Of a DNA stretch of 64,000 nt, positions 1 to 8,756 are shown piece after piece. Source of the stretch: MFD01213-c1 sp963704405 (GTDB taxonomy: Bacteria; Planctomycetota; Phycisphaerae; Tepidisphaerales; Tepidisphaeraceae). The translations under genes and the position numbers were made by a program. The stretch is taken from positions 1,860,001 to 1,924,000 of the forward strand of contig OY969903.1 of assembly GCA_963704405.1 (NCBI GenBank), written 5' to 3'. Numbering within the stretch: position 1 is the first letter of the stretch; each line of letters starts with the position of its first letter. The notes below the pieces were generated by a model that made no database searches, was not told the origin of the DNA, and saw only the letters and a list, made by a program, of their open reading frames with translations.

Positions 1-71
1 CTTCCCGCCGCCGTAGTTCCCGCGGAGAACTTCCCTGCTCCATCTTTTACTTCATATCGATAATTCGGCAT
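1..71 (-). CDS. pilC: Type IV pilus inner-membrane platform protein PilC/GspF (N-terminus only)
   Basis: Only the first 23 codons lie in the window, read from an ATG at 71 toward the left edge. They begin MPNYRYEVKDGAGK, the usual opening of PilC/GspF family proteins (MPxYxYxAxDxxGK). A good ribosome binding site (AAGGAGAG) sits about 8 bases upstream of the ATG. PilC is the membrane platform on which the PilB and PilT ATPases act. The position directly downstream of pilT, on the same strand, fits the common pilB-pilT-pilC order. The 263 bases between it and pilT hold no other gene I can see. Confidence 0.75.
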   Translation of the reverse strand, partial: MPNYRYEVKDGAGKFSAGTTAAG

Positions 72-334
72 GTACTAACTCTCCTTCATCCGACTGCGAT
101 CAAGGAAACATCCGATATATCGACCGTTCAAACCAGCGAGTTGGCGATGATTGCCAAGAATAGGGCCGGATGTGAACCTGTAACGAAGATGCGGCCCTCG
201 TCCGCCACGTTACGTCTATCCTGAAAGAATTTATTTTCGCCAGCCCCGCAGTGAGATCCTTCTGCGTACCTCAGGAATGATCAATGGGCGCAATGCTCAA
301 TCCAAAAGCCCCAATCGAAAATCCAAAATCCCGA

Positions 335-1393
335 TCAAGCCGCCAGTGCTGTCTTCATCCGCTCCGGATGCGCGGCCATCGCCATCGCATCTTCCTTGGA
401 AATATATCCATTCACAAAAAGCTGCTTGATCGACGTATCCAGCGACTGCATTCCCAGCGCCTTGTTCGTCTCGATCGCATTTGGAATTTCGAAAATGCGA
501 TTCTCGCGAATGCAGTTCCGCACCGCCGGCGTACACAGCATGATCTCCACCGCGGGCACCATTCCCGGCTGATCTGACCGCTTGAACAGCGTCTGGCTGA
601 TTACCGCCTGCAGTGTGTTTGCCAGCATCGACCGAATCTGGTTCTGCTGATCTGTCGGATAAATATCGATGATTCGGTCGATCGTCTGCGGCGCATTGAC
701 TGTATGCAGCGTGCTCATGACCAAGTGGCCTGTTTCGGCGGCCGTGATCGCCGCGCTGGTCGTTTCCAGGTCGCGCATTTCACCGACGAGGATCGTATCA
801 GGGTCTTGTCGCAGCACATGCCGCAGCCCGCTGGCGAAGTCCGGCACATCGCTCCCGACTTCGCGCTGCTCGATGCAGCATTTATCACTCACGAACGCAT
901 ATTCGATCGGATCTTCCAGCGTGATGATGTGCCCATATTCCCGCTTGTTGATTGAGTCGATCATGCCGGCCAGCGTAGTGCTCTTTCCCGAACCTGTGCC
1001 GCCGGTCACCAGGATGAGTCCTCTGGCCAGTTTGGTCAGTTCCTCCACTACCGGCGGCAAATAAAGCTGATCCAGCGGCCGGACCTTCGGGTTAATCGTT
1101 CGCAGAGAAAGCGCCACCGTCTCTCGCTGATAGTGCGCATTCACGCGGAATCGCCCGCATCCCGGCACCGAATAAGAAAAGTCGCTGTCCCGGTGCTCCT
1201 GAAATTCCGCCCATCGCTTCTCGGGCATCATCTCTTTCGCCAATTGCACGGCGTACTCTGGCGTTACGACCGGGAACTCGCTCGGCTTTACTGTCGTATG
1301 CACCCGAAACAGCGGCTGCAACCCGGCGTTGATATGAATATCTGACGCCTTGGCCACCATCGCAGCCCGCAAAATGTCATCAATCATCGGCAT
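335..1393 (-). CDS. pilT: Type IV pilus retraction ATPase PilT
   Basis: A 352-residue cytoplasmic hexameric ATPase that powers pilus retraction and twitching motility. The length is typical of PilT. Visible motifs are the Walker A box GGTGSGKS (131-138), the Asp-box ITLEDPIEY (157-165), the Walker B region ILVGEMRD (201-208) and the His-box TGHLVMSTLHT (221-231). The short N-terminal domain starts MPMIDDILRAAM and carries the SDIHI motif near residue 18. The start at 1393 is supported by a GAGG sequence 8 bases upstream. It follows pilB after an 89-base gap and precedes pilC on the same strand. It lacks the tetracysteine zinc site of PilB, as expected for PilT. Confidence 0.95.
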   Translation of the reverse strand: MPMIDDILRAAMVAKASDIHINAGLQPLFRVHTTVKPSEFPVVTPEYAVQLAKEMMPEKRWAEFQEHRDSDFSYSVPGCGRFRVNAHYQRETVALSLRTINPKVRPLDQLYLPPVVEELTKLARGLILVTGGTGSGKSTTLAGMIDSINKREYGHIITLEDPIEYAFVSDKCCIEQREVGSDVPDFASGLRHVLRQDPDTILVGEMRDLETTSAAITAAETGHLVMSTLHTVNAPQTIDRIIDIYPTDQQNQIRSMLANTLQAVISQTLFKRSDQPGMVPAVEIMLCTPAVRNCIRENRIFEIPNAIETNKALGMQSLDTSIKQLFVNGYISKEDAMAMAAHPERMKTALAA

Positions 1394-1482
1394 AATCTGA
1401 CCTCATTTAGCATGGGACTTCGGCAGGCTCGATAAAGCCAGTCGAGCCGAGCCCGTGTCGAACGCTTGAACAATCCAAACTG

Positions 1483-3327
1483 CTAAAACGAACTCTCTGT
1501 AACCCTCAAAATTTCTTCAATCGTCGTCAATCCCTTCATCACCTTCTGATATCCATCTTCCCTCAACGTCACCAGTCCTCGTTCCCGGCATAGCTTCCTC
1601 AACTGATTCACATCCAGGTTCCGGGTCACCAAATCCCGCAGCGCATCATCCATCACCAGCAATTCGTAAATACCCAGGCGCCCTGAATAGCCTGTCTTGC
1701 GGCAGCGATCGCATCCCTTCCCGCGAAACATCGCGGCCCCGCGGAATCCCTGCATTTCCAGAAACTCCTTCATCTCATCCGTTGGCGTATATTGCTCTTT
1801 GCACTCCTTGCATATCTTCCGCACAAGCCGCTGTGCTAAGATCGCATTCACTGCGGCACTGATCAAATAAGGCTCAACACCCACATTTATAAGCCGCGTA
1901 ATCGATGCAGGCGCATCATTCGTATGCAACGTGCTCAGCACCAGGTGCCCTGTTAAAGCGGCCTGCACCGCGATCCGCGCTGTTTCCGCATCGCGAATCT
2001 CGCCTAGCATCACCACGTCCGGATCCTGCCGCAGCAGCGATCGCAGCGCAGCGCTGAAGGTCATTCCAATCTTGTCATGCACCTGCACCTGGTTCGCCAC
2101 CGGGAGGTGATACTCAATTGGATCTTCAACCGTGCTGATATTCAGCTTATCCCCATCCATGCACCGCAAACTGGAATAAAGCGTTGTGGTCTTTCCCGAT
2201 CCCGTCGGCCCCGTCACCAGCACAATTCCGTGGGGCTGCTCGATCGCATTTTTCCAGATCACCAGCTCATTCTCTCCAAACCCCAGATCCTCCAGCGCCA
2301 CATTGATCGATCGATTATCCAAAATGCGCATAACGCACTTTTCCCCGTAAGCGGTGGGGAGGGTGCTCATGCGCAGATCAACCTTGCGATTATGAACCGA
2401 TGCCCGAATGCGGCCATCCTGCGGCAATCGCCGCTCGCTGATGTCCAGATTCGCCATGATCTTCAATCGCGAAATCACTGCCGCGTGCATCGTGTGCGGC
2501 GGAGTCATCGCCTCAAACAAAACCCCGTCAATTCGATACCGAATCTTCAACTGCCGTTCCTTGGGCTCAATGTGAATATCGCTAGCCCCCTGCTTGATCG
2601 CATCAAAAATCAAATAATTCACAAACCGGATGACAGGCGACTCATTGCCCATCTTCGCCAGGTCGGTGACATCATCGGTCTTTGCCGCATCGACGACTTT
2701 CACGTCATCTTCAGCGATATCCTTGATGATTTCTTCAACCTTCACGTCCGTGTTGTTTGACGTGAGCTGCTCCACCACTTTCGTGATATCCGCTGTCGGT
2801 GTGACCACCGCCTTGGCGTCTTTGCCGGTCTTGCGCTTCACTTCATCCAGCAAAAAGATATTCGCCGGATCAGCCATCCCCAGGATCAGAACGTCCCCCT
2901 CAAATCGCAGCGGCAGCACCGAATGCTTCCGCATGTATTCCGGCGGCAGAAGCTGAAATGCGACCGGATCAATTCCCGTCCGGTCTACATTTTCAAACGG
3001 CAGATCGAGCGTCGTCGCCTGGGCCGACAAGATCGCCGCTTCACCCGCGGCATTCATTGCCAACAGGATTTGCGCGATTGCCTTCCCGGGAGTCTGCGCC
3101 TGCAGTTTTTGGGCTGCCGCCAGTTGTTCGTCAGTGATGACCCCCTGTTCCAGCAGCAGTCGCTCAACGCTCTTCTTTTCAGCCGCTGCCGCCGGCGTCC
3201 AAAGCTGCTCTGCTTCGGATAATTGATCGTCAAGGATCGCCGCGCTGGCGATGGCATTGGCGCGCGCCGCATCGCTACCGTCTCCCACGGAGTCGCCGCC
3301 GGGCGTCTTCAGCCGCATGCCAAACAT
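1483..3327 (-). CDS. pilB: Type IV pilus extension ATPase PilB
   Basis: A 614-residue GspE/PilB family ATPase that drives pilin polymerisation from the cytoplasmic face of the inner membrane. An N-terminal MshEN-like domain (about 50-190) is followed by the N2 domain with SDIHIEP (249-255). Next come Walker A GPTGSGKT (373-380), the Asp-box EDPIEYH (401-407), Walker B VVMLGEIRD (438-446) and the His-box TGHLVLSTLHT (459-469). A tetracysteine zinc site (C506, C509, C539, C542) separates it from PilT. MshEN domains often bind c-di-GMP; I did not verify the binding residues. A hairpin followed by a U-run lies about 20 bases upstream of the start, so expression may be uncoupled from pilMNOP. Confidence 0.95.
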   Translation of the reverse strand: MFGMRLKTPGGDSVGDGSDAARANAIASAAILDDQLSEAEQLWTPAAAAEKKSVERLLLEQGVITDEQLAAAQKLQAQTPGKAIAQILLAMNAAGEAAILSAQATTLDLPFENVDRTGIDPVAFQLLPPEYMRKHSVLPLRFEGDVLILGMADPANIFLLDEVKRKTGKDAKAVVTPTADITKVVEQLTSNNTDVKVEEIIKDIAEDDVKVVDAAKTDDVTDLAKMGNESPVIRFVNYLIFDAIKQGASDIHIEPKERQLKIRYRIDGVLFEAMTPPHTMHAAVISRLKIMANLDISERRLPQDGRIRASVHNRKVDLRMSTLPTAYGEKCVMRILDNRSINVALEDLGFGENELVIWKNAIEQPHGIVLVTGPTGSGKTTTLYSSLRCMDGDKLNISTVEDPIEYHLPVANQVQVHDKIGMTFSAALRSLLRQDPDVVMLGEIRDAETARIAVQAALTGHLVLSTLHTNDAPASITRLINVGVEPYLISAAVNAILAQRLVRKICKECKEQYTPTDEMKEFLEMQGFRGAAMFRGKGCDRCRKTGYSGRLGIYELLVMDDALRDLVTRNLDVNQLRKLCRERGLVTLREDGYQKVMKGLTTIEEILRVTESSF

Positions 3328-3346
3328 CGATCCTCAATCCCACAAA

Positions 3347-3370
3347 CAAAAAAAGGCGGCTCGGCGCCGC
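3347..3370 (-). terminator. Rho-independent terminator between the pilP-like gene and pilB
   Basis: Read on the minus strand, the stem GCGGC-GCCGA-GCCGC (3370 to 3356) is followed by C and seven U residues (3354-3348). The stem is short (5 bp) but GC-only, with a clear U-run. It lies just after the apparent end of the pilP-like frame (3378) and just before the pilB ribosome binding site. It could end or attenuate pilMNOP transcription. Confidence 0.6.
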
Positions 3371-3377
3371 AGCCCCT

Positions 3378-4054
3378 TCACTGCTGCTTCACACCGCCGA
3401 GCTTCACTTCAAATCGATAAACCCCCCGATGCACAACGACCGAATTCGGATTGATTCGATCGATCGTGAAACCATTCACCTGCTGGTTCTCCCGCAGCAG
3501 CATGTTGTTGATCAGGCACGCCGGAGCCACTTTGCTGTGGAGCACCGACTGCAGGTTCAGCGCTGCGCCGCCGCCAGTGCGTCGGAGCGTTCCTGTTCCC
3601 GCTTGGCCTTGGCTTCCTCTTCGGTCTCGGTCGTTTTCGCTTCCATGCTCTGACGGAATGGGTTCACTCGAAGCTGCGCCAGCGGCACCTGATTTACACT
3701 CGGGTAAGTTTTGAATGTCTCGACCACCTGCTCGGTATGCCGCATCAAATCTCGGGCGGCTTTCATATCCCCCGCGCCGCCGTTGAGAAACTGATCCACT
3801 GCTGACAGCTTCCCCATCGCTCCCATGCTCGGCTCCGCATTGATTGCGATCGTCGCCGCCGCCGCGTCCTTTGGCCCGGTGAATACAAACTGCTTGAGCA
3901 CCACCGCAATGCCCATCAGCGCCAAAACGCCCAGGATAATGTTGTTTCGCCTTGCCTTGGCTTTCGCAGCGGCTTCGGGCGAAAGCGGGGCGGTTGACGC
4001 CGCCAGTGCTTCATCAGCCGCCGCATCACTTGAATCTGTCAGTTCATTTCCCAT
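3378..4054 (-). CDS. PilP-like pilus assembly protein, apparently frameshifted
   Basis: The open frame starts at 4054 (MGNELTDSSDAAADEAL) with GGAAGGAA upstream and stops at 3557. It encodes an acidic N-terminus, one membrane helix near residues 38-53 (NIILGVLALMGIAVVL), and an Ala/Glu-rich stretch. The coding signal continues in another frame down to a TGA at 3378-3380. That frame reads LNLQSVLHSK, then LLRENQQVNGFTIDRIN and SVVVHRGVYRFEVKLG, which resembles the C-terminal beta domain of PilP/GspC-type proteins. One missing base around 3555-3566, beside a GCG repeat, would join the two parts. PilP links the PilMNO platform to the outer-membrane secretin. I infer the PilP role from order (after pilO, before pilB) and from this C-terminal pattern. 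Confidence 0.6.
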
Positions 4055-4079
4055 GACATTTCCTTCCCTGCTGAAATCG

Positions 4080-4631
4080 TTATTGAACCGAAGCCACCCC
4101 ACCAACCGCCGGCTCAAAATAAACGCTTAACGTGATGTCCGCGGTCACCTCTCCGTCCTTCTGATTCTTGTGTAACTGCATCTGCATTACCCGCGTCACG
4201 CGAGGCAATCGCTCCAACTGCAACATAAACTGATAAAACCCGCCGAACTCTCCCGAAAGACTCAGTTGGATCGGCTGCTCGCTATATCCCACCGACCGCT
4301 CAATCTTCAGCGGCTTGATGGTCCTGGTCTTCAAATCATTTTCCGAAGCGATGTTCGACAGCTCGTCTAAAATCTTGTCCATCTCCCGCTCCTGGGGCAG
4401 CTTGCTCTTAAAAAACTCAATCGCCTTCGCCAAGTCCTTCGCCTTGTGATTCAAGTCATCAATGCCGGCCGTCGCCACGCCCAGATCAACCAGCGCCTTG
4501 CGCTTGATCCGCGTGTCCGCCCGCAGCGCCTTGCGTTCCATGTCGGCACGACTGAATGCAAACAGATATGCGCCGGCCAGCACGCCGAGCATCAGGATGA
4601 CGAAGATGGTTTCTCGAATTCCAAACTTCAT
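4080..4631 (-). CDS. pilO: Type IV pilus alignment protein PilO
   Basis: A 183-residue bitopic inner-membrane protein. A membrane helix at residues 7-26 is followed by a coiled-coil stretch (about 30-80, with KAKDLAKAIEFFKSKLP) and an alpha/beta periplasmic domain. SLSGEFGGFYQFMLQLERLPR, the hallmark of PilO, lies near residues 123-143. PilO forms heterodimers with PilN and aligns the motor with the secretin. It sits 18 bases after pilN and 25 bases before the pilP-like start, so co-translation is likely. It appears intact, unlike its neighbours pilM, pilN and pilP. Confidence 0.85.
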   Translation of the reverse strand: MKFGIRETIFVILMLGVLAGAYLFAFSRADMERKALRADTRIKRKALVDLGVATAGIDDLNHKAKDLAKAIEFFKSKLPQEREMDKILDELSNIASENDLKTRTIKPLKIERSVGYSEQPIQLSLSGEFGGFYQFMLQLERLPRVTRVMQMQLHKNQKDGEVTADITLSVYFEPAVGGVASVQ

Positions 4632-4649
4632 AAGGTTGCCTGGTGAAAA

Positions 4650-5370
4650 TTAAGCCGGATCGAGCGAGACGGTCTGACTCTTTGCGCCGCCGGCGTCCCG
4701 GGTTACATTTGCCGCCGGATCGAGAATCATTTCGATCTGAAACTTTCGCATCTTGGGTTCCGTTGTTCCAAATTCATCGCTGACGACCAGGTTCACATCG
4801 CTGAAGAGCTTTGATCGCCCCAGCCGCGCGATCATCTGCGCCACCTGCACATCATTGATCGCCAAGCCCGTCAGCTTACATGTCACGTCATATGCCTTTG
4901 GCTGCGGATTGGGGTCCGGCGGTTTCACTGCCGCGGCTGGTGTCGAACTCAGTGGTGATGCTGTAGCCGCCGCCGCTCCCGGAGTTACCGGCACCACGTG
5001 CACCTTTGATTCCAGCCCGAAATCCACGAGTGAAACATTCTCCGGCAACGACCGCGTGATCTCCGCCAGCAGATAGCTCCGCGGCACCTTCTCCAGCAGC
5101 GAGGCCGTTAGTTCCGCCTGCCGCGCCACCGTCTGCTGCTGCAACTGCATTGCCCGAACCTGATCGATTTTTTTGGTCGCTTCGCTGTATTCCCTCTCAA
5201 CCTGCGCATGCTCCGCCGCTGCTTCGCGGACTGAATTCTGGGTTACCCAGAAGGTCAGCCCGACAACGCCGAACACCACGGCCATCAGCGAGCCGCAAAC
5301 CAGATTGCTCCGGTTGCGCGCCTTGCGCTCGAGGTATCCATCGGGAAGAAAACTAATATCTTGCGCTCAT
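4650..5370 (-). CDS. pilN: Type IV pilus assembly protein PilN, with a frameshift near the start
   Basis: The main frame encodes a PilN-type protein: a membrane helix (AVVFGVVGLTFWV), a coiled coil (EHAQVEREYSEATKKIDQVR) and a periplasmic ferredoxin-like domain. The frame stays open upstream of the ATG at 5285 and contains DISFLPDGYLERKARNRSN, the classical PilN N-terminus (FLPxxYLxxK). The only well-placed start is the ATG at 5370. It has a perfect AGGAGG four bases upstream and overlaps the pilM stop as ATGA. From that ATG translation would stop after MSARY. Deleting one base near 5363 gives MSQDISFLP. I therefore place the gene start at 5370 and treat the extra base as an error or mutation. 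PilN binds PilM through its N-terminal tail. Confidence 0.75.
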
Positions 5371-6634
5371 GCCGCCTCCTTGGACTGCGAGGAACGGGAT
5401 GCATTCAAAGGTTCTTCACTGCTCGTGCCTGCAACCGGGCCTTCCGCGCGAAGCCGCGCCGGCCCCATCGTCAGCCCCAGCGCCACCGCCCACCCCGGCT
5501 GCGGCTGGCGCCGGTCGATTCCGCATTCCATTCCAACCTGTCCTGCCTTTGAAAGGCGAACCATCGGATCACCCAACTGTGCCGGAAGCGCCATCGCCCG
5601 CGCCACATACTGACAGACAAAGCGGTTGCGCGATTCCCCGCCGCCAAAGATAATCCGATCCACCGGCACGCTTGGAAAAGTCGCCTCGTGATATCGCCTG
5701 CACATCCGCAGTTCTTCGATCATCTTCTCCAGCGGCTCCTGCATCGCCGCTTCGATGAGCGCGCTGACGCTTTTTTCATCAATCGCCTGCACCTTCGCGA
5801 TTGCCTGAATCACCGAAGGATCCGCGGCCTCATCCTCGGCGAGCTTTGCGCGCACCGAGTCCGCCGAGGTCGTCTGCGAATGCGTCACCTTCTGCCGCAG
5901 GATGCGCGCATCGTCCGGATGCACCTTCATCATCTCCGCGACCGCGGCGTTGAGTTGATCGCCGCCGATGGCGATGTTCCGCATGAACAAAATCTTCCCG
6001 CCGCGCGAAATCACAACCCGCGTTCCGCTGCTTCCGACATCGAGGAACAACGTCGTTGAAGAAGCATCCGCCTTGCGGCGATATACATGGCCGAAACAAT
6101 CCACCATGGCCGATGGTTCCCCTGTCATTCCCACCACGTCCAACTTGGCCTTGGCGGCGGCCGCGAGCAGTCCATCGACGTGCCCGCGACGTACCGCCAT
6201 GAGTATCACTTCAGACCTTAGCTCCTGATCCTGATAAACCTCGCCCGCAACCAGATGCCGCAGCATTGACTCCCCCGGATCGATCGGCAACTTCCCTACA
6301 GCCTCGAGCGGCAGCGCTTTCTTTAATGCCGCCTCCTCCATCTTCGGCATCCGCAAATGCCGCACGAACGACCATGCCGACGGCAAGCCCAAAACAACCG
6401 ACCGCCCTTCAAATTTCCCCTGCGCAGGAGATCGCGGGTTGTATTGGTAAAAAATTCCATCCGCGCCGCAAAATCATTGCGAATGCTCGGCGGCGCAGGT
6501 GCGCTCGCCGCCGCGAGGAGCTGATGGTCCGTCCCGTCGAAATGAACCTGGGCAAGCCGAAGCGAATCGGTGCCAAAATCCACACCGATGGGCGAGGGTT
6601 TGGGCGCGAGCCATTTTTGAACAAACGCCAGCAT
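5367..6634 (-). CDS. pilM: Type IV pilus assembly actin-like ATPase PilM, frameshifted
   Basis: Two frames join into one PilM. The first, from 6634, starts MLAFVQKWLAPK and has the actin-like phosphate motif IGVDFGTDSLRLAQV. It then loses frame near 6411-6421, at the run AGGGGAAATTT. The second frame continues KFEGRSVVLGLPSAWSFVRHLRMPKM and runs to 5367, with the second nucleotide motif FLDVGSSGTRVVI and IIFGGGESRN. One extra G or A in the homopolymer restores a single protein of about 420 residues, the normal range for this family in planctomycetes. PilM is cytoplasmic and docks on the PilN tail. It is the first gene of the operon and has GGAGAG before its ATG. The stop overlaps the pilN start. 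Confidence 0.8.
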
Positions 6635-7038
6635 CTTCTCTCCAGCACAAATTGGCGGTCAGGACAAACCCGGCCGCAACATCCACCTGTGAGTTACGAT
6701 TCACAGTCCGCAAGTCAAACGAGGCAACCCACGAAGCCCCGGTCAACAAATCCGAACCTCCGGCGCAGGAGGCTCATAACACCTATCGACGGACCAGACA
6801 TCACGATTGATGAGCGAAGATTTGCGGCAACAAAGTTATCAGACGTGCTCAGGCAAAAGGCCCTTGCGCCGCTGGCGATACAGGACCTGCTGAAAAACCA
6901 CGATGTGAAATGGAAAAATTAGCTGAAAAACTGCGAAATACCGCAAGGGAGGTTGTGTCAGGCTCTTTAGCCTCGCTCCTGCTCCAGTTTGATTGCTGGC
7001 CGCCAGTTGTGACACGTGCGGGGAAAGATACTCTCCAT
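6635..7038. other. Intergenic region between fucosidase and pilM
   Basis: About 400 bases with no convincing gene. The short open frames here lack recognisable sequence and ribosome binding sites. It contains the likely pil operon promoter (next entry). I see no clear terminator for the fucosidase and no c-di-GMP riboswitch signature. Confidence 0.5.
6691..6718 (-). promoter_or_regulatory. Candidate promoter of the pilMNOP operon
   Basis: On the minus strand TTGACT (6718-6713) is followed after 16 bases by TAACTC (6696-6691), about 57 bases upstream of the pilM start. The -35 box matches well; the -10 box is weak. No other better pair is near. Confidence 0.35.
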
Positions 7039-8627
7039 TCACGCCCCCAAAACTTTAAACACCACCGCATGTTCACTCGGCGCCTTCTCCGGCAGCTTTA
7101 CCTTCAATCCCCCTTCATCCTGCACAAACGCCGCCTCTCCCACTCCAAGCAGCTCGACCTTCTGAATCTTTCCCACTCCCTGCTTTGCATGAGTCCCCAG
7201 CGATGGAATTACCGCCTCTCCGTTCGGCCATCCCATCACAAACGCATAGAGCGCATCTCCTTTTGTCGTAAATCGCACATCATCCGCCGTCATTGCCTTG
7301 CGTCCGTTTTCATTAAACCGCCGGGTCGTCGGCTGCGTGGCCGCCGCCGGGCCATCGCCAAAAATCTTGTATGGCCGCGACCCGTAGATCCCTTCACTAT
7401 TCACTGCCATCCACTGGGTGATCCCATCCAGCGTTTTCAATTCCGCCTCATCCGGCACGCCACTGTTGGGCAGCGGAAAATTCAGCAGCAGATTTCCATT
7501 GCGGCTGACAATATCGCACAGCATATCCACGACCGTCTTCGCCGTTTTATACTGGTTATTCTGCAGCACCCGCTTGTCGTAGTGCCACCCACCGATGCAC
7601 GTATCCGTCTGCCACGCCGTCGGCCAGATATCATTCACAATCCCGCGCTCCACATCGAGCGTGCAAATCCCCGCCGTCACATCACCCCGAGTCTTGCTCG
7701 TATACACCGCCTCGAGCGATCCGCTGCGCGCTACGCTGCGATTGTAGTGGTTAGCAAGAATTGCCAGCCCGTAGTCGCCGAACGGGATGCCCCCATCTGT
7801 ATAAAGCAAATCCGGCTGATAGTTATCCACCAGGTCATTGATCCGCTGGAAATAGTTGAGCTTCCACGATTCCGGCGCATTGCGTCCCATCGCCGCCGCC
7901 GTCCTGGCAAAGTCCGGCGGCATGCCGCTATAGTCATGATAAAGATCGCTGTAAGCCGGATCGGCCCCATCATAAGGGACGCCCGCCAATTTCCCCGTCT
8001 TGTCGCTCAGATGCGCAGCGCAAACCAGTCAAATGAATTCGAAAGATGCTCGCTCACGCCGAACCGCAGCCCCTGCTTGACGGCCGCATCGCGCCACATT
8101 CCGACGATGTCTTTTTTCGGCCCTGACGCCGCCGCATTCCACCTTGGCTGATATTTTGAATTCCACAAATCAAACCCGTCATGATGCACCCCCATGCTCA
8201 CAAAATATTTCGCCCCTGCCTTCTTATACAGCCCCATCAGGTAATTCGGATCGAACTTGTCCGCATTCCATGTGGCGATGACATCTTTAAAACCCACCTT
8301 GCTCGGATGCCCATACGTTTTGACGTGATAGTCGTATTGGGGCTCGCCCTGGATATACATCTTCCGGGCATACCAATCCCCATACTCTGCCGCGGACTGC
8401 GGCCCCCAGTGCGCCCAAATCCCAAACTTTGCATCCCGAAACCAATCTGCGACCTGATAGCCTTTCAATGATTCCCGAAAAGCCGAAAACGGCCCGCTCG
8501 CGATCCCCGGCATCGTCGTCGGCCCATTCGTCGCCTGCCCCCAGGCCTGCGGCCACTGGCCCTTGAAAGACCACGCCGCAAAAGCCCCTGCCATAGCCCC
8601 GATCGCCTGCCGCCGAGTCAGTTTCAT
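7039..8627 (-). CDS. GH29 alpha-L-fucosidase, exported, frameshifted
   Basis: Two adjacent frames form one gene. The upstream part (8627 to 8007) begins with a twin-arginine-like signal (KLTRRQAIGAMAGAFAAWSF), then WFRDAKFGIWAHWGPQS and YFVSMGVHHDGFDLW, both typical of GH29. The downstream part (from about 8010 to 7039) continues HLSDKTGKLAGVPYDGAD and contains LLYTDGGIP, where the Asp is the expected nucleophile. It ends with a C-terminal beta domain. One missing base near 8010-8025 (WFA to HLSDK) explains the split. The joined protein would be about 529 residues, normal for the family. It should remove alpha-L-fucose from fucosylated glycans outside the cytoplasm. The ribosome binding site AGGAG precedes the ATG. 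Confidence 0.85.
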
Positions 8628-8756
8628 CGATTCTCCTGTTTGTTAACGTGTCGCGATTAGAATACTCCTGTGCCCCCGTGAGCGTTGCAAAAATCCGATG
8701 AGGCAAACAGGCGATGTTCGGAAATATTCAAAATACGATTCCCCAAAAACCGAGAA

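Noticed and set aside
5355..5357. Initiation of pilN at the in-frame ATT codon
   Set aside because: ATT starts are very rare and the AGGAGG would be 17 bases away, whereas it is ideally placed for the out-of-frame ATG.
6635..7038. c-di-GMP riboswitch upstream of the pil operon
   Set aside because: No GEMM-type conserved core or tetraloop receptor was seen.
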